DNA from: Mycobacterium sp. ITM-2016-00316
Lineage (GTDB): Bacteria; Actinomycetota; Actinomycetes; Mycobacteriales; Mycobacteriaceae
NCBI RefSeq assembly: GCF_002968335.2
Contig: NZ_CP134398.1
Location: forward strand, 4,650,001-4,714,000
Direction of reading: 5' to 3'
Length of the DNA stretch: 64,000 nt
In this document: in pieces, positions 52,496-62,804 of the stretch
Numbering within the stretch: the first letter of the stretch is position 1
How the letters are laid out: each line of letters starts with the position of its first letter
Position numbers and translations under genes: made by a program
Notes under the pieces: model-generated
Told to the model about the DNA's origin: nothing
Databases searched by the model: none
What the model saw: the letters and a program-made list of their open reading frames with translations, nothing else

Positions 52496-52599
52496 CGGTC
52501 GCTGCTGTCACGATGCCGCGGCCTTCCGGTCGCGGCCGTCCGCACGCCTGCCGTATCGGGCGCTGCGTCCCCACCCATCGCTTCTGCCGAAGGCATTTC

Positions 52600-54033
52600 A
52601 TGACCCAAACCGGCGACACCGTCGATTCCACGTCCCACACCGACCCGGCACCACCGCGACGCAGTTGGCGTCCGTTCGTGGTGCGCCTGCACTTCTACGC
52701 GGGTGTACTCATCGCCCCGTTCTTCCTGATCGCCGCCGTCACCGGCGGCCTGTACGCGATGGCACCGTCCATCGAACGCGTCATCTACGGCGACATCCTG
52801 ACCGTGCCGGAGTCCGGCCAGCCGATTCCACTCGGCGATCAGGCCGCCGCCGCGCAGAACGCCTTCCCGGCACTGACCATGACCGGTATGCGCCCGGCCG
52901 CCGACGCGAAAGAGTCCACCCGGGTGTACTTCGCCGACCCCACCCTCGACGAGGAACTGCAGCGGGCGGTCTTCGTCGACCCGTACACCGGGCGGGTGCT
53001 CGGCGACGAGGCCAGCTGGCTGGGCTACCTGCCGGTCAGCACCTGGCTCGACGGCTTCCACCGGCACCTCAACCTCGGCGAACCGGGCCGTATCTACAGC
53101 GAACTCGCCGCCTCCTGGCTGTGGGTGGTCGCCCTCGGCGGCGTGGTGCTGTGGCTGACCAAGACGGCCGCCGAGCGACGTCGCGGACGACCCGGGCGTG
53201 TGCTGCGGCTGGACCGCAGCCGCACGGGCCGCGCCCGCACCATGAACTGGCATGGCGCCACCGGGGTGTGGCTGCTCGCGGCGCTGCTGTTCCTGTCCGC
53301 GACCGGCATCACCTGGTCGACGTACGCGGGTGAACACGTGTCGGACCTGCGCGCGGCCATGAACTGGAAGCGTCCGGCACTGGACACCGCCCTGACGCCG
53401 GGGAACGCCGTGGTGCCCGACGAGCACGCCGGCCACACCGGGCACACGGCGCCGGTCACCGGTGCCGCACCGTCGGTGGTCGACTACGAGGCGGTGCTGC
53501 GCGCCGCGGCCGGCGCCGGGGTGCACCTGCCGTTGGAGGTGACGCTGCCCGCCGAACCCGGACAGGGCATCGGCGTCGCCGAGATCGACAAGCCCTACCG
53601 GCTGACCACGAACGCCGCATCGGTGGATCCGGTGACGAACACCGTGACCAGCGAGATCGATTACTGGCGTGACTATTCGGTGGTCGCCATGCTGGCCGAC
53701 TGGGGTATCCGCGGGCACATGGGACTGCTGTTCGGTCTGCTCAACCAGCTGTTGCTGCTCGGTGTCGCCGTCGCGCTGGTCGCGGTGATCATCGGCGGGT
53801 ACCGGATGTGGTGGCAGCGCCGCCCGACCCGCGGATCGGCGTGGGCGGTCGGCCGTCCGCCGGTGCGCGGTGGACTGCGGCGATTGTCCCCTGTCACGAT
53901 CGGCGTGCTGGTGGTGACCGCGGTCGCGGTGGGCTGGTTCCTGCCGCTGCTGGGAATCTCGTTGGCCGCCTTCGTGGTTGCCGACCTCGCCCTCGGCGCG
54001 GCCAAGCAGCGCAAGGAGCGGACCGATGCGTAA
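52600..54033 (+). CDS. PepSY-domain multi-TM protein
   Basis: 477 residues from ATG with GAAGG. The start WRPFVVRLHFYAGVLIAPFFLIAAVTGGLYAMAP, DGFHRHLNLGEPGRIYSELAASWLWVVALGG and MNWHGATGVWLLAALLFLSATGITW are the conserved helices with His of PepSY-TM proteins, a family of candidate metal- or haem-linked membrane reductases. A His-rich loop (DEHAGHTGHTAP) faces outside. Overlaps the PCuAC gene by 8 bp. Confidence 0.82.
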   Translation: MTQTGDTVDSTSHTDPAPPRRSWRPFVVRLHFYAGVLIAPFFLIAAVTGGLYAMAPSIERVIYGDILTVPESGQPIPLGDQAAAAQNAFPALTMTGMRPAADAKESTRVYFADPTLDEELQRAVFVDPYTGRVLGDEASWLGYLPVSTWLDGFHRHLNLGEPGRIYSELAASWLWVVALGGVVLWLTKTAAERRRGRPGRVLRLDRSRTGRARTMNWHGATGVWLLAALLFLSATGITWSTYAGEHVSDLRAAMNWKRPALDTALTPGNAVVPDEHAGHTGHTAPVTGAAPSVVDYEAVLRAAAGAGVHLPLEVTLPAEPGQGIGVAEIDKPYRLTTNAASVDPVTNTVTSEIDYWRDYSVVAMLADWGIRGHMGLLFGLLNQLLLLGVAVALVAVIIGGYRMWWQRRPTRGSAWAVGRPPVRGGLRRLSPVTIGVLVVTAVAVGWFLPLLGISLAAFVVADLALGAAKQRKERTDA

Positions 54034-54520
54034 GTCACTGATGGCGCTGGCCGTCGCGCTGTTGGCCACCGCATGCACCTCCCCCACCGCGGAGCACACC
54101 GATCACGCGATGGCCTCCGAGGTGGTGTTCGAGGAGCAGTGGGCATCGGCCGGCGACGGCGAGATGGCCGCGGTGTTCGGCACGCTGGTCAACAACGGGC
54201 ACCACGAGGCTCGGGTCGTGTCCGGCAGCTCACCGGCGGCCGGCCGCGTCGAGGTCCACGAGGTCGCCGGCGACGCCGGTGCGAAAACCATGCGCCCCAA
54301 GGAAGGTGGGATCGTCCTGCCGGCCGGCGGTCGGCACGAACTGGCACCGGGCGGTGATCATCTGATGCTGATGGATCTCACCGCACCGCTGGCGGTGGGA
54401 TCCGATATCGAGCTGACGGTGCAGTTCGAGGACGGTTCCACGCTGCCGGTCACCGTGCAGGTACGCGACTTCGCCGGGGCCAACGAGGAATACCAGCCCA
54501 AGCACGACGGCCATGGTTGA
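54026..54520 (+). CDS. PCuAC copper chaperone lipoprotein
   Basis: 164 residues from ATG with AAGGAG. Lipobox LATAC. The PCu(A)C copper site is visible: VEVHEV, TMRPK, and GGDHLMLMDL (His, Met, His, Met). Delivers Cu(I) to cuproenzymes such as cytochrome oxidase in known cases. Between PepSY and DyP genes with 8-bp overlaps each side. Confidence 0.85.
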   Translation: MRKSLMALAVALLATACTSPTAEHTDHAMASEVVFEEQWASAGDGEMAAVFGTLVNNGHHEARVVSGSSPAAGRVEVHEVAGDAGAKTMRPKEGGIVLPAGGRHELAPGGDHLMLMDLTAPLAVGSDIELTVQFEDGSTLPVTVQVRDFAGANEEYQPKHDGHG

Positions 54521-55706
54521 TGTGAACCGGCGGCGCCTCCTGACCGGGGGCGCCGCCGCGCTGGCCGCCGGGGCCGCTCTCACGCAGTGCGCCGCGCAAT
54601 CGGCCACACCGGTTGCCGACGGTTTCGGCGGTGACGTCGAGCCGTTCCACGGCCCACATCAGGGCGGCATCACCACGGCACCGCAGGCACATGCGCTGTT
54701 CGTGGCGCTCGATCTCGCACCGGACGCCGGGCGCAGCGCCCGTGAGACGCTGGCCGCAGTGCTCAAGCTGTGGTCGGCGGACGCGGCCCGGCTCACCCAG
54801 GGCCGTCCGGCCCTGGCCGATACCGAACCGGAGTTGGCCGGACGCCCGGCACGGCTGACGGTCAGTGTGGGGCTGGGGCCGGAGGTGTTCGACCGCATCG
54901 GACTGGCGCACCGTCGGCCGCCGACCGCCATCGAGATGCCCGCGTTCCGGACCGACCGGCTCGACCCGGCGTTCTGCGGCGGCGATGTGCTGCTGCAGAT
55001 CTGCGCGGATGACCCGATGGTCGTCGCGCACACCAGCCGGGTGCTGTTGAAGAATGTGCGGGCGATGACGCGGCAACGCTGGCGCCAGCACGGGTTTCGG
55101 CATGCCCACGGCGCCGACGGGTCGGGCGCCACGATGCGCAACCTGATGGGGCAGGTGGACGGCACCGCGAATCTGCGGGACACCGCAGAATTCGACCGGT
55201 TCATCTGGGATGCGGGCGCCGGCCAGCCCTGGTTCGCCGGGGGCACCATCCTGGTGCTACGCCGGATCCGCTCCGAGATGGACACCTGGGACGAACTCGA
55301 CCGGGCCAGCAAGGAATTCGCGGTGGGCCGGCGCCTGGACACCGGTGCCCCGCTGACCGGGACACGCGAGGACGACGTCCCGGACCTGGACGCGCAGGTC
55401 AACGGCATCCCGGTCATTCCGCCCAACTCGCATATCGCGCTGGCGCGTCACCACAACGACGATGAACGGTTCCTGCGGCGGCCCTACAACTACGATGATC
55501 CGCCGCCTGCCGGGATCACCACCGACTGCGGGCTGATCTTCGCGAGCTATCTGAGAGACCCGGCGCGCCAGTTCATCCCGGTACAGCAGCGGCTGGCCGA
55601 GGCCGATGCGATGAACCAGTGGATCACCACGGTGGGATCGGCGACGTTCGCGATGCTGCCGGGCGTGGCCGAGGGGGGCTGGCTGGGGCAGACCCTGCTC
55701 TCGTAA
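54513..55706 (+). CDS. Second Tat-exported DyP peroxidase
   Basis: 397 residues from ATG. Tat-like signal NRRRLLTGGAAALAAGAAL. DyP motifs: GQVDGTANLRD (GxxDG) and ARHHNDDERFLRRPYNY. Different from EfeB in length and sequence (397 versus 431). Last gene of the operon, ending one base before the palindromic element. Peroxidase linked to copper or iron handling. Confidence 0.87.
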   Translation: MVDVNRRRLLTGGAAALAAGAALTQCAAQSATPVADGFGGDVEPFHGPHQGGITTAPQAHALFVALDLAPDAGRSARETLAAVLKLWSADAARLTQGRPALADTEPELAGRPARLTVSVGLGPEVFDRIGLAHRRPPTAIEMPAFRTDRLDPAFCGGDVLLQICADDPMVVAHTSRVLLKNVRAMTRQRWRQHGFRHAHGADGSGATMRNLMGQVDGTANLRDTAEFDRFIWDAGAGQPWFAGGTILVLRRIRSEMDTWDELDRASKEFAVGRRLDTGAPLTGTREDDVPDLDAQVNGIPVIPPNSHIALARHHNDDERFLRRPYNYDDPPPAGITTDCGLIFASYLRDPARQFIPVQQRLAEADAMNQWITTVGSATFAMLPGVAEGGWLGQTLLS

Positions 55707-55771
55707 CCGCCGAAACTGTATTCCAGACGGCAAAGTTCGCGTGCACGCCGTCTGGAATACAGTTTCGGCGG
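55707..55771. repeat. Palindromic intergenic element, copy B
   Basis: Perfect 24-bp inverted repeat (55707-55730 with 55748-55771) around a 17-base loop, arm starting CCGCCGAAACTGTATTCCAG. Matches copy A at 36802-36864. It lies between the convergent DyP and mazG genes, one base after the DyP stop. Probably a bidirectional terminator or a dispersed repeat. Confidence 0.9.
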
Positions 55772-55778
55772 AGTGGGG

Positions 55779-56696
55779 TCACGCGGGCCAGTGCGCGCGC
55801 CACTCGTCGGCGCCGATGGGCTCCGGCGGTGTTTCCCCGATGGCGTCGCCGCCCCGGGCGGCCTTGACGGCCTGTTCGGCCCGCCGGACGGTGTCGATGA
55901 ACTCCAGAGTGGCTGTGCGCAGGGTGTTCTCGGCGTCGGATTCCACGCCGATCCGCACCTCGCGCAGCGAATCGGGGATCAGCTCATCGGGGACACCCGC
56001 TCCGGCGCAGCGTTCGAGCACCTTCTGCGTCAGCGCCAGCGCGGGCTGGCCCGTCGGCACATCGTCCATGCAGGAGTCACGCACCTTCTCGTGGCGTTTG
56101 CGTTCCTCCCACTGGGCGAGTTGCTCCTCCAGTGACACCGAATCCCCGGCGAGCACCCCCGCGGCGCGGTTGCCCAGCTTGCGGACCAACGCGTCGGCGA
56201 CATCGTCGATACCGAACGGGTGAGCCGGCGCGTCCTCGGCGATGCGGGCGTGAAAGAGCACCTGCAGCAACACATCTCCGAGTTCTTCGCGCAGCTCCTC
56301 GGCGTCCCCGCCGCGCACCGCGTCGAACAGCTCGTAGGTCTCCTCCAGCAGGTAGCGCCGCAGCGAATCGTGGGTCTGCTCGCTCTCCCACGGGCCGTCG
56401 GTGCGCAGCTTGTCCATGATCGCGACCGCGTCGACAAGCCGCTCTCCGGCCTGCGGTGCCGGCGAGGCGATCAGCTGCTCGCCCGCCGCCAGCCGGGCCT
56501 TCACACTGGGATGCTCGGGATCCGAGGACAGCAGCACCGGGGCCGGGTCACCGTCGTAATCCGGGCGCGCCGAGGGCAGTGACCATGGCACCTTGATCGG
56601 CATCTCCTCGGTGTACTGCACATCACCGGCGAGCAGGCCGACGGCTTCCACCGGGACCAGCGAGGGCCGGCGCGGGTCCACCAGGACGATGGTCAT
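55779..56696 (-). CDS. mazG: MazG nucleoside triphosphate pyrophosphohydrolase
   Basis: 305 residues from ATG 56696, overlapping mfd stop (ATGA). The MazG catalytic motif is seen: [35 protein letters not shown] (EExxE and ExxD; by ends). An N-terminal 80-residue extension ([14 protein letters not shown]) is characteristic of mycobacterial MazG, which hydrolyses non-canonical nucleotides such as 5-OH-dCTP. Rv1021 equivalent. Confidence 0.93.
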   Translation of the reverse strand: MTIVLVDPRRPSLVPVEAVGLLAGDVQYTEEMPIKVPWSLPSARPDYDGDPAPVLLSSDPEHPSVKARLAAGEQLIASPAPQAGERLVDAVAIMDKLRTDGPWESEQTHDSLRRYLLEETYELFDAVRGGDAEELREELGDVLLQVLFHARIAEDAPAHPFGIDDVADALVRKLGNRAAGVLAGDSVSLEEQLAQWEERKRHEKVRDSCMDDVPTGQPALALTQKVLERCAGAGVPDELIPDSLREVRIGVESDAENTLRTATLEFIDTVRRAEQAVKAARGGDAIGETPPEPIGADEWRAHWPA

Positions 56697-59600
56697 TGCG
56701 CACCTCCAGGCGGAATTGCGGCCCCGTCTCCCATGGCGGTGATGTCGACCTCGCCCGCCGGCCGACCATCCAGGGCCAGCAGTAGACCCGCAACCGCTTG
56801 CAGCAGTTCGAGATCGCGGATACGCGGCGCGCCCACCCCGGTGCCTGCCCGCGGAATCGGGATCTGCACCGTGGATGTCGTCGCCCGGTAGGCCGATCCC
56901 GGATAGACCCGCTTGAGCCGCATCTGACCGGAGTCCAGCAGCGTCAGCGGTGCGACCTTGATCGTGGCATCGGAGATCGTGGCCACCTCGGTGACCCCGT
57001 ACTCGCGGCACAGCAACCGCAACCGTGCCACCGCGATCAGCCGTTGCGCCGGTTCGGGCAGCGGACCGTAGCGGTCGACGAGTTCCTCGATGACGCGGTC
57101 CACCCCGGCGCCGTCGGAGGCCGCAGCCAGCCTGCGGTAGGCCTCCAGCCGCAGCCGGTCGCTGCCGATGTAGTCCGGCGGGAAGTGGGCGTCGACGGGG
57201 AGGTCGATGCGCACATCCTTGGGTTCCTCCACGGTGCTGACGGTCTTCCCGTCGACGGCGGCGCGGTAGGCCTCGACAGCCTCACCGACCAGCCGCACGT
57301 ACAGGTCGAAACCGACACCGGCGACATGGCCGGACTGTTCGATACCCAGCACATTGCCCGCACCGCGAATCTCCAAGTCCTTCATGGCAACCGCCATGCC
57401 GGCGCCGAGTTCGTTGTTCTGCGCGATGGTGGCCAGCCGGTCGTGGGCGGTCTCGTTCAACGGCACCTCCGGCGGATACAGGAAGTACGCGTACCCGCGC
57501 TCGCGGCTGCGGCCGACCCGACCACGCAGCTGATGCAGCTGTGACAGGCCGAAGGTATCGGCGCGCTCCACGATCAGGGTGTTGGCGTTGGAGATATCCA
57601 GGCCGGTCTCGACGATGGTGGTGCAGACCAGGATGTCGTAGTCGCGGTTCCAGAAGCCCTCGACGGTCTTCTCCAAGTTTTCCTCGGCCATCTGACCGTG
57701 CGCCACCACCACGCGCGCCTCCGGCACCATGGCCTGCACCCGCGCGGCGGCCTGGTCGATCGACTTGACCCGGTTGTGGATGTAGAACGCCTGCCCGTCG
57801 CGCAGCAACTCGCGGCGCAGTGCCGCGGCGACCTGCTTGTCGTCGTGCGGACCGACGTAGGTGAGCACCGGGAATCGTTCCTCGGGCGGGGTGAGGATGG
57901 TCGACATCTCGCGGATGCCGGCCAGGCTCATCTCCAGAGTCCGCGGGATCGGGGTGGCGCTCATGGTCAGGACGTCGACGTGGGTGCGCAGGCTCTTGAT
58001 GTGTTCCTTGTGCTCGACGCCGAAACGCTGCTCCTCGTCCACGATCACCAGGCCGAGGTCCTTCCAGCGCACCGCGGTCTGCAGCAGCCGGTGCGTGCCG
58101 ATGACGATGTCCACCGAACCGTCGGCCATACCGTCCAGCGTGGCCTTCGAGTCGGCCGTATCGGTGAAGCGGGACAAGCCCTTCACGGTGACCGGGAAGC
58201 CCGCGGTGCGGGCGGTGAACGTCTGCAGATGCTGGTCGGCCAGCAGCGTGGTCGGCACCAGCACCGCTACCTGCTTACCGTCCTGCACGGCCTTGAACGC
58301 CGCGCGGACCGCGATCTCGGTCTTGCCGTAGCCGACGTCACCGCAGATCACCCGGTCCATCGGGACGGCCTTCTCCATGTCGGCCTTGACCTCGGTGATG
58401 GCGGTCAACTGGTCGATGGTCTCGGTGAAGCCGAACGCGTCCTCCATCTCGGCCTGCCACGGGGTGTCCGGCCCGAACGCGTGGCCGGGGGCCGCTTGGC
58501 GTTTGGCGTACAGCGCCACCAGCTCACCGGCGATCTCCCGAACCGCCTTGCGCGCCTTGGTTTTCGTATTGGTCCAGTCACTGCCGCCGAGCCGGCTCAG
58601 GGTGGGTGCCTGACCGCCGACATAGCGGGACAGCTGGTCCAGCGAATCCATCGGCACGTACAGCTTGTCGGTACCACCGCCCCGCTTCGACGACGCGTAT
58701 TCGAGAACCAGGTATTCGCGCCGCGCTCCGCCGATCACCCGTTCGGTCATCTCGACGAACTTGCCGATGCCGTGCTGGTCGTGCACCACCAGGTCGCCGG
58801 CCGTCAGCGCCAGCGGGTCGACGACGTTACGACGTTTGGCGGCAAGCCTTTTCCCGTCGGTGGCGGCGACTCTGTTACCGGTGAGGTCGGTCTCGGTGAT
58901 GATGACGAGATTGGCCCCCGGGATCACCAGGCCGTCGTGCAGTGGGCCCTTGAGCACGCCGACCACACCGGCGGCGGGCTGCGCGCCGGGCTCCAGCAGC
59001 GCTGCCGGCGTATCGGATTCGCCGAGCTGCTCGACCACCCGGTGTGCAGTGCCGGTGCCCGGTGTCACCACGGTGGCGAACCCGCCCGTGGCGACGTGCG
59101 CGCGCAGCATCGCGAAGATCTCCTCGACGATGTTCTGGCTACGCGCCGACGGGGCGGGCCGGACATCGAGTTCGACCGCCGACCCGTCGTTGAGCTGGCT
59201 CAGCGTCCACCAGCGCCCCGCCGCGGCCCGCACCTCGTCGAGGTCCCGGAAACCGGACCCCCCGAGGGATTCGATATCGACGGGGGCGGCCCCGCCGATC
59301 GCGGCGACCGACCAGGACGCCTCCAGGAATTCGCGGCCGGTGCGGATCAGGTCGGCGGCGCGCGAGCGCACCTTCTCCGGGTCGCACACCAGCACCGGTG
59401 TGCCCTCGGGCAGGTGGCTGGTGAGCAGGGTCAGCGCGTCGGGTTGCAGCACCGGCAGCAGCGCCTCCATCCCGTCGACCGGGATGCCCTCGGCGAGCTT
59501 GGCCAGCATGTCGCCGACACCGCCGGCGACGGTGTTGTCGGTTTGCGGGCCGGCGTCGACAAGCTGCCCGGCGCGTTCCTTGACCGCATCGCTGAGCAGG

Positions 59601-60334
59601 ATCTCCCGGCACGGGACGGCAATCAGGTGATCGATCTCGATCTCGGTGATGGACCGCTGATCGGCCACCGAGAACATCCGCATCTCGGAGACCTCGTCAC
59701 CCCAGAACTCCACGCGTACCGGATGTTCGGCGGTCGGCGCGAAGATGTCGAGGATGCCGCCGCGGACCGCGAACTCGCCACGCTTGGCCACCATGTCCAC
59801 CCGGGTGTAGGCCAGCTCCACCAGCCGGGCGATGGTGGCGTCGAAATCGGAGTCGGCACCGACCGTGAGCGTCACCGGCTCGATGTCGCCGAGATCGACC
59901 ACCATCGGCTGCAGCAGTGAGCGGGTGGTGGTGACGACGACCCGCAACGGCGGGCCCAGGTGCTCGTCCTCGGGATGCGCGAGCCTGCGCAGCAGCATCA
60001 TCCGGGCCCCGACCGTCTCCACGCCGGGTGAGAGCCGCTCATGCGGGAGCGTCTCCCAGGACGGGAACAGCGCAACGGCGTCGCCGAAGACGGCCTGCAG
60101 TTCGGCGGTCAGGTCGTCGGCCTCGCGGCCGGTGGCGGTCACCACCAGCAGCGGGCCGGTGCGGGCCAGCGCGGCCGCGGCGAACAGCCGGACACTGGCG
60201 GGGCCGACCATCGCCAACGAGTCCGGGCGGGTCTGCGCGCGGGCGATCAGATCGGTGAAGGTGGGCGAGCTGAGCGCCAGGTCGACGAGCCCCGCGATCG
60301 AGTTTTGGACATGCGTGTGCCCCGGTGCGGTCAT
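56693..60334 (-). CDS. mfd: Transcription-repair coupling factor Mfd
   Basis: 1213 residues from ATG. UvrB-like N-terminal half, RNA polymerase-interaction region ([17 protein letters not shown]), and a RecG-like motor with [16 protein letters not shown] (Walker A), [21 protein letters not shown] and [16 protein letters not shown]. Releases stalled RNA polymerase and recruits UvrABC. Full length. Rv1020 equivalent. Confidence 0.96.
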   Translation of the reverse strand: MTAPGHTHVQNSIAGLVDLALSSPTFTDLIARAQTRPDSLAMVGPASVRLFAAAALARTGPLLVVTATGREADDLTAELQAVFGDAVALFPSWETLPHERLSPGVETVGARMMLLRRLAHPEDEHLGPPLRVVVTTTRSLLQPMVVDLGDIEPVTLTVGADSDFDATIARLVELAYTRVDMVAKRGEFAVRGGILDIFAPTAEHPVRVEFWGDEVSEMRMFSVADQRSITEIEIDHLIAVPCREILLSDAVKERAGQLVDAGPQTDNTVAGGVGDMLAKLAEGIPVDGMEALLPVLQPDALTLLTSHLPEGTPVLVCDPEKVRSRAADLIRTGREFLEASWSVAAIGGAAPVDIESLGGSGFRDLDEVRAAAGRWWTLSQLNDGSAVELDVRPAPSARSQNIVEEIFAMLRAHVATGGFATVVTPGTGTAHRVVEQLGESDTPAALLEPGAQPAAGVVGVLKGPLHDGLVIPGANLVIITETDLTGNRVAATDGKRLAAKRRNVVDPLALTAGDLVVHDQHGIGKFVEMTERVIGGARREYLVLEYASSKRGGGTDKLYVPMDSLDQLSRYVGGQAPTLSRLGGSDWTNTKTKARKAVREIAGELVALYAKRQAAPGHAFGPDTPWQAEMEDAFGFTETIDQLTAITEVKADMEKAVPMDRVICGDVGYGKTEIAVRAAFKAVQDGKQVAVLVPTTLLADQHLQTFTARTAGFPVTVKGLSRFTDTADSKATLDGMADGSVDIVIGTHRLLQTAVRWKDLGLVIVDEEQRFGVEHKEHIKSLRTHVDVLTMSATPIPRTLEMSLAGIREMSTILTPPEERFPVLTYVGPHDDKQVAAALRRELLRDGQAFYIHNRVKSIDQAAARVQAMVPEARVVVAHGQMAEENLEKTVEGFWNRDYDILVCTTIVETGLDISNANTLIVERADTFGLSQLHQLRGRVGRSRERGYAYFLYPPEVPLNETAHDRLATIAQNNELGAGMAVAMKDLEIRGAGNVLGIEQSGHVAGVGFDLYVRLVGEAVEAYRAAVDGKTVSTVEEPKDVRIDLPVDAHFPPDYIGSDRLRLEAYRRLAAASDGAGVDRVIEELVDRYGPLPEPAQRLIAVARLRLLCREYGVTEVATISDATIKVAPLTLLDSGQMRLKRVYPGSAYRATTSTVQIPIPRAGTGVGAPRIRDLELLQAVAGLLLALDGRPAGEVDITAMGDGAAIPPGGAQ

Positions 60335-60389
60335 GATGGGTCCATCCTAGGCGGCGCCCGGCAGTGACGAATCTCGCGCCGGGGGCACG

Positions 60390-61022
60390 CTAATCCTCGA
60401 GCTTGGGATCCGGCTCCAGGTGCGTCAGCCCGTTCCAGCACAGGTTGACCACGTGCGCGGCCACCACTTCCTTGGGCGGCTCACGGACATCGAGCCACCA
60501 CTGCGCGGTCATCGAGACCGATCCGACCAGCGCCTGGGCGTACAGCGGGGCCAGGTCGGGGTCCAGTCCACGCCGGGAGAAGTCACCGGCCAGGATGGAG
60601 GCCACCTGGTTGACCGCGTCATTGAGCAGCGTCGCGTAGGTGCCCTCGGTGATGGCCGCCGGGGAGTCACGGATGAGGATGCGGAACCCGTCGGTGTGTT
60701 CCTCGACGTAGGTCAGCAGCGCCAGCGCCACCAGTTCGACGCGCACCCGGGAGCGGTTGTTGGTCAGCGAGGCGGTGATCCTGTCCAGCAGGGTGGACAT
60801 CTCCCGGTCGACGACGACGGCGTAGAGGCCTTCCTTGCCGCCGAAATGCTCGTAGACGACGGGTTTCGACACGTTCGCGCGCTGCGCGATCTCCTCGACG
60901 GAGGTGCCGTCGTAGCCGCGCTCGGCGAACAGCGACCTGGCGATCTCGATGAGCTGTTGACGACGTTCGCTGCCGGTCATCCGGGCGCGAGGCGCACGAG
61001 TCTCTTTATCAGGTGCGGCCAC
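60390..61022 (-). CDS. TetR-family regulator
   Basis: 210 residues from GTG. Helix-turn-helix TSVEEIAQRANVSKPVVYEHFGGKEGLYAVVV (by ends), C-terminal helical ligand domain (PLYAQALVGSVSMTAQWWLDV). Equivalent to Rv1019 upstream of mfd. Ligand and target unknown. Confidence 0.88.
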   Translation of the reverse strand: MAAPDKETRAPRARMTGSERRQQLIEIARSLFAERGYDGTSVEEIAQRANVSKPVVYEHFGGKEGLYAVVVDREMSTLLDRITASLTNNRSRVRVELVALALLTYVEEHTDGFRILIRDSPAAITEGTYATLLNDAVNQVASILAGDFSRRGLDPDLAPLYAQALVGSVSMTAQWWLDVREPPKEVVAAHVVNLCWNGLTHLEPDPKLED

Positions 61023-61034
61023 GAGCTCAGCCTA

Positions 61035-61098
61035 ATCCCCCGGTCGCTTCGCTCCTGCCCGCCGTCTCATCCCCCGGTCGCTTCGCTCCTGGCCGCCG
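61035..61098. repeat. 34-bp period direct repeat
   Basis: Two 30-base copies (61035-61064 and 61069-61098) of ATCCCCCGGTCGCTTCGCTC followed by CTG(C/G)CCGCCG, one mismatch. Lies between the TetR gene and tRNA-Gln. Confidence 0.8.
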
Positions 61099-61135
61099 GG
61101 CCCAACGCCTTCGACTAGAGTCTCGGGTTGATCAG

Positions 61136-61207
61136 TCCGTCGTGGTGTAATCGGCAGCACCTCTGATTTTGGTTCAGATAGTTCAGGTTCGAGTCCTGGC
61201 GACGGAG
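61136..61207 (+). tRNA. tRNA-Gln (UUG anticodon)
   Basis: 72 bases: acceptor TCCGTCG/CGACGGA, anticodon stem TCTGA/TCAGA with loop TTTTGGT (anticodon UUG), T arm CAGG TTCGAGT CCTG, discriminator G, no encoded CCA. Reads CAA. Located just upstream of glmU, as in other mycobacteria. Confidence 0.92.
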
Positions 61208-61270
61208 CATCGAGCGAGGCTTGCCGAGCGAGCAGGCAGCACAGATTGCCGAGCGACCATCGGAGGATCC

Positions 61271-62716
61271 TTGACAACCACCGAAACCGCCGTGATCGTG
61301 CTGGCCGCCGGCGCGGGCACCCGGATGCGCTCGGCCACCCCCAAGGTGCTGCACCCCGTGGGCGGGCGCAGCATGCTGGCCCACGTGCTGCATGCACTCA
61401 CCACACTGACGCCCAGCCACATCGTCGTCGTGGTCGGGCACGGGCGCGACCAGGTGAACGACGAGGTGACCAAAGTCGCCGCCCGCACCGACAGCCGGAT
61501 CAGCACCGTGGTGCAGGAGGAACAACTCGGCACCGGGCATGCGGTGAGCGTCGGACTCACCGGTCTGCCCGATGACTTCGCCGGCACCGTCGTCATCACC
61601 ACCGCCGATGTGCCGTTGCTCGGCGGCGCCACGCTGGCCACCCTGGCCGCCGCGCATGCCGGTGCCCAGGCGACCATCCTGACCACCACGCTGGACGACC
61701 CGACCGGGTACGGCCGCATCATCCGCGATGCCGATGGCGCGGTGGCGGCCATTGTCGAACAGGCCGACGCCGATGACGCCCAGCGCGCCATCGACGAGAT
61801 CAACTCCGGGGTGTACGCGTTCGACGCCGCCGCCCTGCGCACGGCGCTGACCCGGCTGAGCACCGACAACGCCCAGGGCGAGCTGTACATCACCGATGCG
61901 GTGGCCATCCTGCGCGCCGAGGGGCACACCGTGCGCGCCCAGCATGTCGCCGACACCATCGAGGTGTCCGGGGTCAACGACCGCGTGCAGCTCGCCGCGC
62001 TGGGCACCGAGCTGAACCGCCGCACCATCGAACGCCACCAGCGGGCCGGGGTGACGATCATCGACCCGGCCACCACTTGGATCGACGTGGACGTGGAGAT
62101 CGGGCCCGACACCGTCGTGCATCCGGGCACCCAGCTGCTAGGCGCCACCGCGATCGGCACCGACTGCACCATCGGGCCGGACAGCACACTGACCTCCATG
62201 GAGGTCGGTGACGGCGCGACGGTCGTCCGCACCCACGGCGAGCTTTCGGTCATCGGCGCGGGCGCCACCGTCGGACCGTTCACGTACCTGCGCCCAGGTA
62301 CCGAGCTGGGCGCGGACGGCAAGCTCGGCGCGTTCGTCGAGACCAAGAATTCCACCATCGGCACCGGCACCAAGGTGCCGCACCTGACCTATGTCGGGGA
62401 CGCCGACATCGGCGAGCACAGCAATATCGGCGCCTCCAGCGTCTTCGTCAACTACGACGGTGAGACCAAGCGGCGCACCACGATCGGCTCCCATGTCCGG
62501 ACCGGTTCGGACACCATGTTCGTGGCGCCGGTGACCGTCGGGGACGGCGCCTACACCGGGGCGGGCACCGTGCTTCGCGACGATGTTCCGCCCGGTGCGC
62601 TGGCCGTCTCGGACAACACTCAGCGCACCATCGAGGGGTGGGTGCTGCGCAAACGCCCAGCAAGTGCCTCCGCCGACGCCGCACGCAAGGCCGGGGCCCC
62701 CGAACCCGACGCCTGA
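61271..62716 (+). CDS. glmU: GlmU, bifunctional UDP-GlcNAc synthase
   Basis: 481 residues from TTG with GGAGG. Uridyltransferase domain ([37 protein letters not shown]) and left-handed helix acetyltransferase domain with hexapeptide repeats ([39 protein letters not shown]). Makes UDP-N-acetylglucosamine for wall synthesis. Slightly shorter than the 495 residues of M. tuberculosis GlmU. Confidence 0.95.
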   Translation: MTTTETAVIVLAAGAGTRMRSATPKVLHPVGGRSMLAHVLHALTTLTPSHIVVVVGHGRDQVNDEVTKVAARTDSRISTVVQEEQLGTGHAVSVGLTGLPDDFAGTVVITTADVPLLGGATLATLAAAHAGAQATILTTTLDDPTGYGRIIRDADGAVAAIVEQADADDAQRAIDEINSGVYAFDAAALRTALTRLSTDNAQGELYITDAVAILRAEGHTVRAQHVADTIEVSGVNDRVQLAALGTELNRRTIERHQRAGVTIIDPATTWIDVDVEIGPDTVVHPGTQLLGATAIGTDCTIGPDSTLTSMEVGDGATVVRTHGELSVIGAGATVGPFTYLRPGTELGADGKLGAFVETKNSTIGTGTKVPHLTYVGDADIGEHSNIGASSVFVNYDGETKRRTTIGSHVRTGSDTMFVAPVTVGDGAYTGAGTVLRDDVPPGALAVSDNTQRTIEGWVLRKRPASASADAARKAGAPEPDA

Positions 62717-62762
62717 TGTTGGCATTCTGGTAACCCGGCCACGACCGGCCAGGAAAGCTACG

Positions 62763-62768
62763 TACGAT
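62763..62768 (+). promoter_or_regulatory. Possible prsA -10 hexamer
   Basis: TACGAT (TANNNT) lies 36 bases before the prsA start in the 88-base glmU-prsA gap. No convincing -35. Suggests prsA can be transcribed on its own. Confidence 0.35.
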
Positions 62769-62804
62769 TGGCGCGTAATCGACCCGACTGGCGAAGGCAC
62801 CTAA

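Noticed and set aside
57698..59920. 740-codon plus-strand ORF inside mfd
   Set aside because: Shadow of the high-GC mfd gene; composition is His/Arg/Gly-rich with no family, while mfd is intact.
61035..61098. Two near-identical 30-mers considered as a CRISPR-like start
   Set aside because: Only two copies with a four-base gap; no spacer-sized interval and no cas genes. It is a simple direct repeat.
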